The notes below the pieces were generated by a model. The model searched no databases, had not been told where the DNA came from, and was given only the letters and a program-made list of their open reading frames with translations. DNA of 64,000 bases from Asticcacaulis sp. AND118 (GTDB lineage: Bacteria; Pseudomonadota; Alphaproteobacteria; Caulobacterales; Caulobacteraceae). Position numbers and translations under genes: made by a program. Location of the stretch: NCBI RefSeq assembly GCF_020535245.1, contig NZ_CP084910.1, positions 62,001 through 126,000 on the forward strand, read 5' to 3'. This document shows positions 19,301-26,535 of this stretch, one piece after another. Position 1 is the first letter of the stretch; each line of letters opens with the position of its first letter.

Positions 19301-19395
19301 AGCGCGGCGGCGATTACGACCAGTTGGCGCGGCTCTATGAGTGGCACGTCCTGGGCGACCGCGAAGCCGAATCGACGAGCGAGGACAGCGAATGA
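16375..19395 (+). CDS. addB: Double-strand break repair protein AddB
   Basis: 1006 residues, the alphaproteobacterial AddB size. With AddA it forms the helicase-nuclease that processes double-strand ends up to Chi for RecA-dependent repair. The N-terminal half resembles an inactivated helicase, with LILTPTRRGARQMAHAF near 40 in place of a normal Walker A. The C-terminal part is a RecB-family nuclease with LLIEQSGELKIGL, ADRVEVHDRG and the catalytic VVDFKTGQ near 872-879. It starts 3 bases after murU, and its stop overlaps the addA start (ATGA). Confidence 0.95.
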   Translation: MQSRDLFVTPAPRWYSIPSGRPFLDDLARGLCEALGDDLPQALILTPTRRGARQMAHAFTDQCRAGALLLPQVRALGDLEEGEPPFDLEHLGLELPPALSSTRRRFELAKLIKAHYESDVPLNARTALEMADSLAKFFDSLALEEIDASDRLDRLVHDPQLLHEGLGGLAEHWQVSARFLAIAVDLWPKRLKDLDMMDPSQRLVTLIHRLGDQWEKTPPTHPVIVAGTTGTTPATARLMGLVSKFEQGAVVLPGLDLSLAEDVWAQVGDSHPQGAMKALLDRHRVSRETVNTWPVSIEADRARHARRRVLNEALRPAEATTDWRAQIAALKAASDTAIRDGLQGLTHIEGRNDEETAAVIALLMREALETPGKTAALITPDITLSRRVTARLSRWGVRPDSSAGEALIHSPAGRFLHSLLDLILEPFDAVKLLALLKHPLCRFADERDLNTLELKGLRGAKPRDAAEILARLNKKEAFEAAALWQDYTHTTTYYETPKTDLSSFVRALTVWAESLAANAGQALWRGAAGASASALLSDLMSEGRDFVVEDDQVFVDILRRALRSTTVRTGGHTHPRLSVLGAIEARMFSADRLILAGLEEGVWPQAAEVDPFLSRPMRKALGLPSPERRTGLSAHDFVQSASQPEVWMVTRQRREGEPQVQSRWLWRLETLTTGAGEHIPTHPQWLDWARRMDGPLSAVPEALKPAARPQPAPPVEARPLQLPVTQVEMLERDPYAVYARYVLKLKPLDRPNEPFEALRRGTAIHAVAEKFAADDAPLGEAGVQVFCDLLEAQLRAENLSEAQLALQRPLFPLLAREYVAFEAERRADRPRLLIEQSGELKIGLPRGPFILTAKADRVEVHDRGVDVVDFKTGQPPSPKAVIAGFYPQLTLTAAILKYGSFGGFEDVHRAKGLGELVYVRLGQDVVKPRLVHDKKNPLTADEMADRALSRLKTRLTQYENPKQGYVSWRAPQYRMERGGDYDQLARLYEWHVLGDREAESTSEDSE

Positions 19396-22300
19396 ACCCG
19401 CAAAACGCCGCCGCCGATCCCGAAGTGTCGTGCTTCCTGACCGCCAATGCCGGGTCAGGCAAGACCTCGACCCTTGTCAACCGCGTGGCCCGCCTGCTGC
19501 TGCGCGGGGCGAAGCCCGAACACATTCTCTGCGTCACCTATACCAAGGCCGCCGCCGCTGAAATGCAGGGCCGCCTGTATGAACGGCTGGGCGGCTGGGC
19601 CGTGGCCGAAGACGCCGCGCTGGCCGACGAGTTGCGCCAGATCGATGAAAACCCTGACGATCTGGCCACCGCCCGCGCCCTGTTCGCTCAGGCGCTGGAA
19701 ACGCCGGGTGGACTGAAAATCCAGACCATCCACGCCTTCTGCGAAAAGCTGTTGCGGCGCTTCCCGCTGGAGGCCGGACTGAGCCCGTCGTTTCAGGTGC
19801 TCGACGATCTGATCGCGCGCGATCTGGCGGCCAAGGCGCTGGAGGGGCTGCTGACGCTGCCTGAGGGCGCGCACCGCGATCACCTCATCCGCACACTGAA
19901 AGCCCAGAAGTTTGAACAGCTTCTGTCGCAGTTCATCTATCAGCACGACCGTATCCGCGAGGCTCTGGACGGGCTTCGAGCCGATGCCGAACGCACAGGT
20001 CTGTCTTTCAGCGCCTACATCTTCAAACGCCTTGATCTCGACCCGCCGATGACACCGGATCAGGTGGTCCATGCCTTTGCTAACAGCCTGAATTGGGAGA
20101 TCATCCCGGAGATGGCGCGTTCGCTGGCGACAATCGGCACCAAGGGCAATCAGAACCTGTCGGAAGCGTTGTTAAAGTTTTGCGAAACGCGCAATTGCGG
20201 CGGGACCTTCGATTTTGACGCCTTCTACGCCCTGTTCTACACAGGTAAGGGTGAGCCGCGTAAAGAACTGTGCTCGACCAAGAGTAATCAGGCCGACCGC
20301 GATACGCTGGAACGGTGGCGCGAACCGCTGGCCGAAGCGGTGGAAAAGCGCAAGGCGGCTGAAACCGCGCTCAATACCCTCTATACCCTCATGTTGTTCG
20401 AGGATTTCAGCGCCATCTATCAGGACCTGAAACGCCGCACGGGCGCGCTCGATTTTCAGGATCTGATCAGCCGCGCCAAGCGCCTGTTGTCCGGCGCGTC
20501 CATGTCGCAGTGGGTGCTGTTCAAGATGGACGGCGGGCTGGAGCATGTGCTGGTCGATGAGGGGCAGGACACGTCTGGCGATCAGTGGGATATTATTGAT
20601 GCTCTTGTCGATGATTTTTTCGACGGGGCCGGTGCACCAGTATTTAAATCGCGCATCGACCGAACGATCTTCGCCGTTGGGGACGAAAAGCAGTCTATCT
20701 ACGGCTTTCAGGGTGCCAAGCCTGATTTGTTTTTAGGCAAGCGGCAATATTATCAAACACGGACTGAACGCGCCGGGAAACGCTTCGTCGTGCCGCAACT
20801 GGTGCAAAGCTGGCGCTCCCTGCCGCAGGTGTTGGGCTTTGTCGACAGCGCCTTCGACGACCCCGATCTCTCCGAAGCGCTCAACTTCACCGCCGAACGC
20901 ATCATCCACGATGCCCGCCGCTCCGAACGCCCGGCCACGGTCGAGTTGTGGCCGCCCATCTACCCCCTGCCAGTACCGGATATGGATGATGCCGACGACG
21001 AAGACATCGCCCCGGTCGATGCCTCGGGTGCGGCCCCGGCCAAGCGTCTGGCGCAGCAACTGGCCTTCCATATCGCGCAGGAAATCCACCAGGGGCGCAG
21101 CGTCATTGACAAATCGTCGCGCGCCCCGCGTCCCATGCACGCCGGCGATGTCCTCATTCTGGTGCGCAAGCGCGACGCCCTGTTCGAGCATATCATCCGC
21201 GAACTGAAACAGGCCGGTGTGCCGGTCTCCGGCGCGGATCGGCTCAAGCTGTCGGACCATATCGCCTTTCAGGACCTCCGCGCCCTGATGCGCATGTGTC
21301 TGCAACCGGGCGACAGCCTGTCCCTGGCCGCCGTCCTGCGCAGCCCGCTGTGCGACATTAGCGAAGACGACCTGTTCACCCTGACGCAGGTGGAAAACGC
21401 CAATCTGTGGCAGGCGCTGAACCGGTTGAAGGACAATCCTCGCTTTTCCGAAGCCCAGTCCTTTATCGGCTGGGCCCTGTCCGAAGCGCCGCAGCGCACC
21501 GCCTTCGACTTTCTGGGGCTGGTCCTCAATCGCCGCGACGATGAAGGCCGCACCCAGCGTCAGCGCTTCATCACCCGGTTGGGGGTCGAATGCGAGGACG
21601 TGCTGGACGAGACGCTGAACCTGGCGCTCAAGGGCGAAGGGGTCGGGGCCATCGGCGTGATCGATTTCCTCAACCTGTGCGAATTCAATGCGTCCGAAAT
21701 CAAGCGCGAGCAGGAAGAAGGCGGCGACCGCGTGCGCGTCATGACCGTGCACGGCTCCAAGGGCCTCGAAGCGCCGTGGGTGGTGCTGCCTATGGCGCCC
21801 GGTTTCAAATCGACGCGCAATGACGACCTGCTGCTGACCTCGGACGAGGGCGATTTGTTCCTGTCGGCGCAGGGCAAGGACGGCGACCCTGATGCGGTAA
21901 GCGCGCTCAAGGCCGCCCGATCCTTACGCGAAGCCAAGGAAGGCCTGCGCCTCTTCTACGTGGCCCTGACGCGGGCGCGCGACCGGCTGACCCTGTGCGG
22001 CTATCGCGGCAGCCGCGCGGCGAACGGCCCCTTCCCCGACTGGTATGATCTGGCGGAGGACGGGTTCGCGCGCTTGCCGCGTGAAGTGGTGACGGCGGTT
22101 GAACTGGATAAGGCTGTCGAGTTCGGCGCACCTAAGGATCAGGAGCCTTCCGAAAAAGCGGAACTGATCCTTTTCGGTGAGCGCGCACCGTTGATGACCG
22201 CCGAGGCCCGCGCCTTGCAGATACAGACCGGTCTGCCTGCCTTTATGGCCGCTGCGCCGGTGCACGATCCGGAAGCCGATGTCGTCTGGCGCGCCGTGTC

Positions 22301-22895
22301 GCAACTGAGCGACGAGGACCGTTCCGCCGAAGACCGTGCACCTTCGCCTCTGGCCGAGCAGAAGGGGCAGGGCCGGTTCGGTCGCGGTCTGAAAATCCAC
22401 AAGCTGTTTGAAATCCTGCCTGCCCTGCCGGTGGCCGATCGCAACGCGGTGGCGGCGCAATGGCTGAAACGGCAACCCGACCTGGACGACGCGCAACGTG
22501 ACGAAATCCGTCAGGCGGTGATGGGCGTGCTGACGGATGATCGCTTCGCCGACGCCTTCGGTCCGGATTCGCGGCCTGAAGTGGCGCTGGCGGGTCAGGT
22601 CGGGACCAATGCGCGCGGCGAGGCCGTCTTTATGTCCGGACGCATCGACCGGCTGGTGATCGGGACCGAGCGAGTGCTGGTCATAGATTACAAATCCAAC
22701 CGCCCCGCCCCCGATTCGGCAGATGAAGCCGCCGCCGACTATCAGCGTCAGATGGCCGGTTACGTCGCCCTGCTGCGCCAGATCTATCCGCAGAAGCAGG
22801 TCGAAGCGGCGCTGCTGTGGACCGACGGCCCCAAGCTGACGCCCTTAAGCGAGGCTTTAGTAAATCTCAGGCTGGCGGAAATCGGGGGCCATTGA
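19392..22895 (+). CDS. addA: Double-strand break repair helicase-nuclease AddA
   Basis: 1167 residues. AddA is the UvrD-type helicase and nuclease subunit of AddAB. Motif I is ANAGSGKTSTL near 18-28, followed by VTYTKAAAAEM, DFQDLISRA, LVDEGQDTSGDQW, VGDEKQSIYGFQGA, VMTVHGSKGLEAPWVVLP and FYVALTRARDRL. The C-terminal nuclease holds GRIDRLVIG and VLVIDYKSNRPA. The ATG at 19392 overlaps the addB stop; an in-frame start 51 bases earlier was rejected. All catalytic motifs appear intact. Confidence 0.96.
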   Translation: MNPQNAAADPEVSCFLTANAGSGKTSTLVNRVARLLLRGAKPEHILCVTYTKAAAAEMQGRLYERLGGWAVAEDAALADELRQIDENPDDLATARALFAQALETPGGLKIQTIHAFCEKLLRRFPLEAGLSPSFQVLDDLIARDLAAKALEGLLTLPEGAHRDHLIRTLKAQKFEQLLSQFIYQHDRIREALDGLRADAERTGLSFSAYIFKRLDLDPPMTPDQVVHAFANSLNWEIIPEMARSLATIGTKGNQNLSEALLKFCETRNCGGTFDFDAFYALFYTGKGEPRKELCSTKSNQADRDTLERWREPLAEAVEKRKAAETALNTLYTLMLFEDFSAIYQDLKRRTGALDFQDLISRAKRLLSGASMSQWVLFKMDGGLEHVLVDEGQDTSGDQWDIIDALVDDFFDGAGAPVFKSRIDRTIFAVGDEKQSIYGFQGAKPDLFLGKRQYYQTRTERAGKRFVVPQLVQSWRSLPQVLGFVDSAFDDPDLSEALNFTAERIIHDARRSERPATVELWPPIYPLPVPDMDDADDEDIAPVDASGAAPAKRLAQQLAFHIAQEIHQGRSVIDKSSRAPRPMHAGDVLILVRKRDALFEHIIRELKQAGVPVSGADRLKLSDHIAFQDLRALMRMCLQPGDSLSLAAVLRSPLCDISEDDLFTLTQVENANLWQALNRLKDNPRFSEAQSFIGWALSEAPQRTAFDFLGLVLNRRDDEGRTQRQRFITRLGVECEDVLDETLNLALKGEGVGAIGVIDFLNLCEFNASEIKREQEEGGDRVRVMTVHGSKGLEAPWVVLPMAPGFKSTRNDDLLLTSDEGDLFLSAQGKDGDPDAVSALKAARSLREAKEGLRLFYVALTRARDRLTLCGYRGSRAANGPFPDWYDLAEDGFARLPREVVTAVELDKAVEFGAPKDQEPSEKAELILFGERAPLMTAEARALQIQTGLPAFMAAAPVHDPEADVVWRAVSQLSDEDRSAEDRAPSPLAEQKGQGRFGRGLKIHKLFEILPALPVADRNAVAAQWLKRQPDLDDAQRDEIRQAVMGVLTDDRFADAFGPDSRPEVALAGQVGTNARGEAVFMSGRIDRLVIGTERVLVIDYKSNRPAPDSADEAAADYQRQMAGYVALLRQIYPQKQVEAALLWTDGPKLTPLSEALVNLRLAEIGGH

Positions 22896-22970
22896 TTTCT
22901 GATGCGGCCTTACTTACCTTTGTCGCAAGTTTGATGCGCGCCCATTCCGGGCGCCTTAGGAAGTACACCC

Positions 22971-23303
22971 ATGTCCACCGCCACCGTCAAGGTTACCGAC
23001 GAGACCTTTGAAAACGACGTCCTCAAGTCCGACAAGCCGGTTCTGGTCGATTTCTGGGCCGAATGGTGCGGACCGTGTAAGCAGATCGCCCCGATCCTCG
23101 ATGAAGTCGCCGAAGCCTATGGCGACAAGCTGACGGTGTCGAAGATCAATATCGACGATTCGCCCATGACCCCGTCGAAGTTCGGCGTGCGCGGCATCCC
23201 GACCATGATGCTGTTCAAGGACGGCAAGATGACCTCGATGAAGGTCGGTGCCATGCCGAAGTCGAAGCTGGTTGAATGGCTCAATGAAGCGGGTATCGCT
23301 TAA
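22971..23303 (+). CDS. trxA: Thioredoxin
   Basis: 110 residues, the classic single-domain cytosolic thioredoxin that reduces disulfides with electrons from thioredoxin reductase. The active site is FWAEWCGPCKQIAP, with cis-Pro in GIPTMMLFKDG. An AGGA ribosome site sits about 9 bases before the ATG. It follows addA by 75 bases on the same strand and is closed by a strong terminator, so it ends this operon or forms its own unit. Confidence 0.97.
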   Translation: MSTATVKVTDETFENDVLKSDKPVLVDFWAEWCGPCKQIAPILDEVAEAYGDKLTVSKINIDDSPMTPSKFGVRGIPTMMLFKDGKMTSMKVGAMPKSKLVEWLNEAGIA

Positions 23304-23326
23304 TCGCGCAGCCAAAAGCTGATCAG

Positions 23327-23369
23327 ATGCGGGCGTGAGGCGCAGGCTTCACGCCCGCATTGTTTTTTT
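23327..23369 (+). terminator. Rho-independent terminator after trxA
   Basis: A perfect 12-bp stem, ATGCGGGCGTGA (23327-23338) with TCACGCCCGCAT (23349-23360), is followed by TG and seven T. It is the clearest terminator in the first half of the window and separates the addAB/trxA block from the lipid kinase. Confidence 0.92.
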
Positions 23370-23394
23370 GCACCTGCAACGGCACACCGAAGGC

Positions 23395-24306
23395 ATGGCG
23401 GCTAAAGCGTACAACATCCTCATCAATGGCAAGGCCGGGACGGTGCTCAACCTCGGTCGCGATGCCATCACCGCGGCGATTGAATCGAGCGGCATGGGCG
23501 TGGCGGAACTGAACTTCGCCGAGCCTGAAGACATCGAAGCGACGCTCGACCGTTTCGCCAAATCGCCTCATCCGCTGCTGGTCGGCGGGGGCGACGGCAC
23601 GTTGCGTTCCTGCGCTGAATATCTCAGCAAGAAGAACAAGGCCTTCGGCATCCTGCCGTTCGGCACCATGAACCTGCTGGCGCGCGACCTTGGTATGGAT
23701 ACATTGGACGCCGCATTGAAAGCCTACGCCAATGGCGCGGATGAAACGCGTATCGACGCCGGTGAAGTCAATGGCGAACTGTTTCTCTGCTGCGCCTCGA
23801 TTGGCGTCATGCCCGAAGCCTCGGTCTTCCGCGAACAGCACCGCACCCACAACTTTCTACTGATGGTGCCGCACCTGTTCTGGTTCGTCGCCGACTATTT
23901 CGAACGGCGCAAAAACGAGCGCATTGTACTGCAGATCGGCAAGCGCCTGCATCGTTTCCGCTCGCCCGCCGTGGTGGTTTCGGCCAATCGCTACGCCGAC
24001 ACGACGCGGCTGGACGAGAGCAATTTCAAGCGCGAGGATCTTCAGGGCGGCGAATTAGCGGCCTATATCTCCTCGACCAAGACCCGCGTGTCGCACCTGC
24101 GTTTTCTGGCGCGGCTGATGGTCGGCAACTGGAAAAAAGACCCCGACCTGACGGAACTGACCGCGCCGGAAGTCACGTTGTGGACCCGCCACCGCAAGGA
24201 AAAGGTCTCGATAGATGGTGAAGTTACCGACCTCAAGACACCGCTGGAGATCAAGCTGAAAAAGCGCTACGTGCCGCTGCTCATTCCGACGAAAGAGGCA
24301 GCCTGA
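23395..24306 (+). CDS. Diacylglycerol/sphingosine kinase family lipid kinase
   Basis: 303 residues from the ATG at 23395; an earlier in-frame start lies inside the trxA terminator and was rejected. The DAGK catalytic domain shows NGKAGT at 11-16, the nucleotide motif GGGDGTL at 64-70 and LPFGTMNLLARDLGM around 87-101. The family phosphorylates diacylglycerol or related lipids at the membrane. The start of the next gene directly abuts its stop (24307), and the two are very likely co-translated. The true lipid substrate is unknown. Confidence 0.88.
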   Translation: MAAKAYNILINGKAGTVLNLGRDAITAAIESSGMGVAELNFAEPEDIEATLDRFAKSPHPLLVGGGDGTLRSCAEYLSKKNKAFGILPFGTMNLLARDLGMDTLDAALKAYANGADETRIDAGEVNGELFLCCASIGVMPEASVFREQHRTHNFLLMVPHLFWFVADYFERRKNERIVLQIGKRLHRFRSPAVVVSANRYADTTRLDESNFKREDLQGGELAAYISSTKTRVSHLRFLARLMVGNWKKDPDLTELTAPEVTLWTRHRKEKVSIDGEVTDLKTPLEIKLKKRYVPLLIPTKEAA

Positions 24307-25080
24307 ATGCGGATCGCGCACATTTCCGACCTGCACTTCGGCGCGCACGACCGTCGCGTGACGGAAATTCTGATCAGCGCCCTGATCGAACTTGAACCCG
24401 ATCTGGTGCTGGCCAGCGGCGACATCACCCAGGACGCCACGGTGGAAGAGTTCGTCGAAGCCGCCGACTTCTTCAAGATGCTGCCCATGCCGGTCTTCGT
24501 CATCCCCGGCAATCACGATTTACCCGGCATCGACGCGCGCCGCTTCATTCGACCCTGGAAGCGTTATCGCGACCATATCGCCAGGGACCTTGAGCCCGAA
24601 CTGCATACGGATCTGGTCGATATCAAGGGCATCAATTCGGCGCGCATGATCCTGCCGGCGTTAAACTGGGCCTATGGCTCGATCAGCCAGAAGCAATGCC
24701 GGGACATAGCCGCGTTCTTCGCCGGTTCGGCCTCGCCATGGCGCGTCGTGACGGTGCACCACCCGCCGCTCAATCCGAAGGAATTTCCGCTGGATGTGAC
24801 GGTGTTCAATGCCGACCGGCTGCTGAGAACCGTCGCCGAAACGAAGACCGACATTGTCCTGTCCGGTCATCAGCATCATGCCTATGTCGAGACGCGGGTG
24901 ATGAACGGCCACACCACCCTGTTCGTCTGCGCCTCCACCGCCATGTCGGTGCGTATCCGCAAGCAGCCGCAGGGCTTCAACCTGCTGGATTTCAACGACA
25001 AGAGCGTGCGCATCGAACTGCGCCAGTTGACCGGTGAAACATTCGAGCCCCTGTCAGCGGTCACCCACACCAAGGTCTGA
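24307..25080 (+). CDS. Calcineurin-like metallophosphoesterase
   Basis: 257 residues. The dimetal site is complete: DLH (Asp8, His10), GD at 38-39, GNHD at 68-71, the VTVHHPP His and GHQHH near the end. This layout suits 3',5'-cyclic nucleotide phosphodiesterases and related phosphoesterases such as CpdA and UDP-diacylglucosamine hydrolase. The pairing with a lipid kinase whose stop it abuts suggests a lipid or phospholipid-derived substrate, but that is inference. Confidence 0.9.
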   Translation: MRIAHISDLHFGAHDRRVTEILISALIELEPDLVLASGDITQDATVEEFVEAADFFKMLPMPVFVIPGNHDLPGIDARRFIRPWKRYRDHIARDLEPELHTDLVDIKGINSARMILPALNWAYGSISQKQCRDIAAFFAGSASPWRVVTVHHPPLNPKEFPLDVTVFNADRLLRTVAETKTDIVLSGHQHHAYVETRVMNGHTTLFVCASTAMSVRIRKQPQGFNLLDFNDKSVRIELRQLTGETFEPLSAVTHTKV

Positions 25081-25117
25081 TCTCGACAAACGCCATCGAT
25101 TGCGAAATAAGGGCGGC

Positions 25118-25792
25118 ATGTTGTCTGCCCTCCCTGTCGATCCGTCGAAATACACCGCCTTTCTGGGCGCGATGTTCCTCATGGCCATCACGCCGGGGCC
25201 GGCCAACCTGTTCTGCATCTCGACGGGCCTGAGCCGCTCGGTGCCCAAGGTGCTGATGGGGGTGTTCGGCATCAATACGGCCAGCCTGATCTGGTTCGTC
25301 GCGGCGGCCCTGGGCCTGCACCTGCTGATCACCACCCTGCCCATGGTCTTTCACGCCATGACCATCGCCGGGGCCGTTTATCTGCTGTGGATCGCCTTCA
25401 AGACCGTTAAGGCGCGCAAATCGCACAGCGTCCACGAGCTTGACCTGCCCGAAAACGCCACAATCCTCGCGCGCGAAGGCCTGTGGCGAACCTGGAAGGA
25501 CGGTTTCATGGTGCAGTTCCTCAATCCGAAGATCACCCTCTTCTTCACCGCCGTCCTGCCGCCCTTCATCGCGCTCGACCGGCCCGTGCCGCCGCAGATG
25601 CCCGTCTTTGCGGCCACGACCATCGGCATGGACGTCATCACCATGACGACCTACGGCCTGAGCGGTCTGGCCCTGACGCGCTTTCTGGCCAAAGGCCGTA
25701 ACCGCGAATATTTCGAGCTGTTCGTGGGCGGGCTTCTGAGCCTGATCGCCATCGGCATCCTGTGGCACAGCGCCGCGGAACTGAGGCCTTAA
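25118..25792 (+). CDS. LysE/RhtB-family exporter
   Basis: 224 residues with about six membrane spans. The family signature is at the N-terminus: FLGAMFLMAITPGPANLFCISTGLSRS, then GVFGINTASLIWFVAAALGL. The middle has the typical WRTWKDGFMVQFLNPKITLFFTAVLPPF. Members export amino acids such as lysine, threonine or homoserine across the inner membrane; the substrate is not predictable. It lies 37 bases after the phosphoesterase, on the same strand. Confidence 0.92.
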   Translation: MLSALPVDPSKYTAFLGAMFLMAITPGPANLFCISTGLSRSVPKVLMGVFGINTASLIWFVAAALGLHLLITTLPMVFHAMTIAGAVYLLWIAFKTVKARKSHSVHELDLPENATILAREGLWRTWKDGFMVQFLNPKITLFFTAVLPPFIALDRPVPPQMPVFAATTIGMDVITMTTYGLSGLALTRFLAKGRNREYFELFVGGLLSLIAIGILWHSAAELRP

Positions 25793-25852
25793 GTATATCT
25801 TTTCGCTTGATTTCCATCCGGTGTGTGCGACCCTCTTCGGAGGTGAAACAGC

Positions 25853-25867
25853 GAAAGGAGGTGATCC
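25853..25867 (+). promoter_or_regulatory. Unusually long Shine-Dalgarno sequence
   Basis: GAAAGGAGGTGATCC is complementary over 15 contiguous bases to the canonical 3' end of 16S rRNA (GGATCACCTCCTTTC). Its GGAGG core ends 7 bases before an ATG. A second weaker copy, GGAGGTGAA, lies at 25839-25847. Normal ribosome sites in this window match 4-6 bases. Confidence 0.8.
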
Positions 25868-25868
25868 G

Positions 25869-25943
25869 ATGTCTGATCGTCATATGTCGGAGAGAGCGCG
25901 TAAAGGGTTTGCGATTCAGTCCTTTGGAATGGATTGCCTTTAA
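25869..25943 (+). CDS. Very short ORF (24 residues) in its own transcription unit, unknown function
   Basis: ATG 25869 to TAA 25943 encodes a 24-residue peptide starting MSDRHMSERARK and ending SFGMDCL. It is slightly basic, with one Cys, two internal Met and no membrane segment. The ribosome site matches the anti-SD over 15 bases with ideal spacing, and a perfect 13-bp terminator follows 21 bases after the stop. So a dedicated mRNA of roughly 150-200 bases is likely. It could be a small protein, a leader peptide or a dual-function small RNA; no family is recognised. Confidence 0.55.
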   Translation: MSDRHMSERARKGFAIQSFGMDCL

Positions 25944-25963
25944 GCGCTCACGGCAAGGACAAG

Positions 25964-25999
25964 AAAGAGGACCACGCGGTTTCACGTGGTCCTCTTTTT
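25964..25999 (+). terminator. Rho-independent terminator closing the short-ORF unit
   Basis: A perfect 13-bp stem, AAAGAGGACCACG (25964-25976) with CGTGGTCCTCTTT (25985-25997), has an 8-base loop and a T run at 25995-25999. It lies about 170 bases past the exporter stop and 21 bases past the short ORF, so it probably ends the latter. The A run on the other side lets it also act on minus-strand transcripts. Confidence 0.9.
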
Positions 26000-26091
26000 C
26001 ATTCAGGGCAATTGGCTAGAGTAGAGTCACCGCCCAGGGAGGGCGTAAACAAAATCCAGATCATTACGTTTCCACCCGAAAATCTAATGAT

Positions 26092-26349
26092 CTAAAAGCC
26101 CGTCGTCCTTTCACCGGTGGTTTTCTCAAAAGTCTCGACCACATCATATTCGCGATCGTCGTCCTGTCCGGCCAGTTGCGCCGCGTCGAGGTTCGCGCCG
26201 GTATCAACATCCAGCGGCGTCAGGTCGTCCTCATCGTCGATACTATCGTCTTCGCCCTCGGTATCAGCGCCGGAAGGCATCACCTCGGCATTTTCGGCGA
26301 TCTGGTTGGCGGGGTCGGTATCCGCCGGGATTTTGATGTCTTCAGCCAT
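26092..26349 (-). CDS. Small acidic protein, unknown function
   Basis: 85 residues, strongly acidic ([18 protein letters not shown] in the middle), with no cysteine, signal or membrane segment, so it is probably disordered and cytosolic. A GGAGAC ribosome site lies close before the ATG. It diverges from ftsK; the 186 bases between them should hold both promoters. The C-terminal stretch [19 protein letters not shown] may be the conserved part. No family is recognised. Confidence 0.7.
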   Translation of the reverse strand: MAEDIKIPADTDPANQIAENAEVMPSGADTEGEDDSIDDEDDLTPLDVDTGANLDAAQLAGQDDDREYDVVETFEKTTGERTTGF

Positions 26350-26535
26350 GATCTGTCTCCTTCAAAACCCTATACTGACGTCGCCCGCCGTAAGGATCGA
26401 GACGAAGCGCTGGCCTCGCGCATAAGGAACGGCCGCCTCGCCGTCGCGATGACTTTTTTAGGTCTTCGTAAACAGGTCTTAACCCTTTGCGTGCGATTAA
26501 CCGGGCTTAACCATAAGTCAGAGTCAATTGCCCGC

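Noticed and set aside
25853-25867. Remnant of a 16S rRNA 3' end on the minus strand
   Set aside because: Only 15 bases match, the upstream 16S sequence is absent, and the plus strand has an ATG at ideal spacing, so a ribosome site is simpler.
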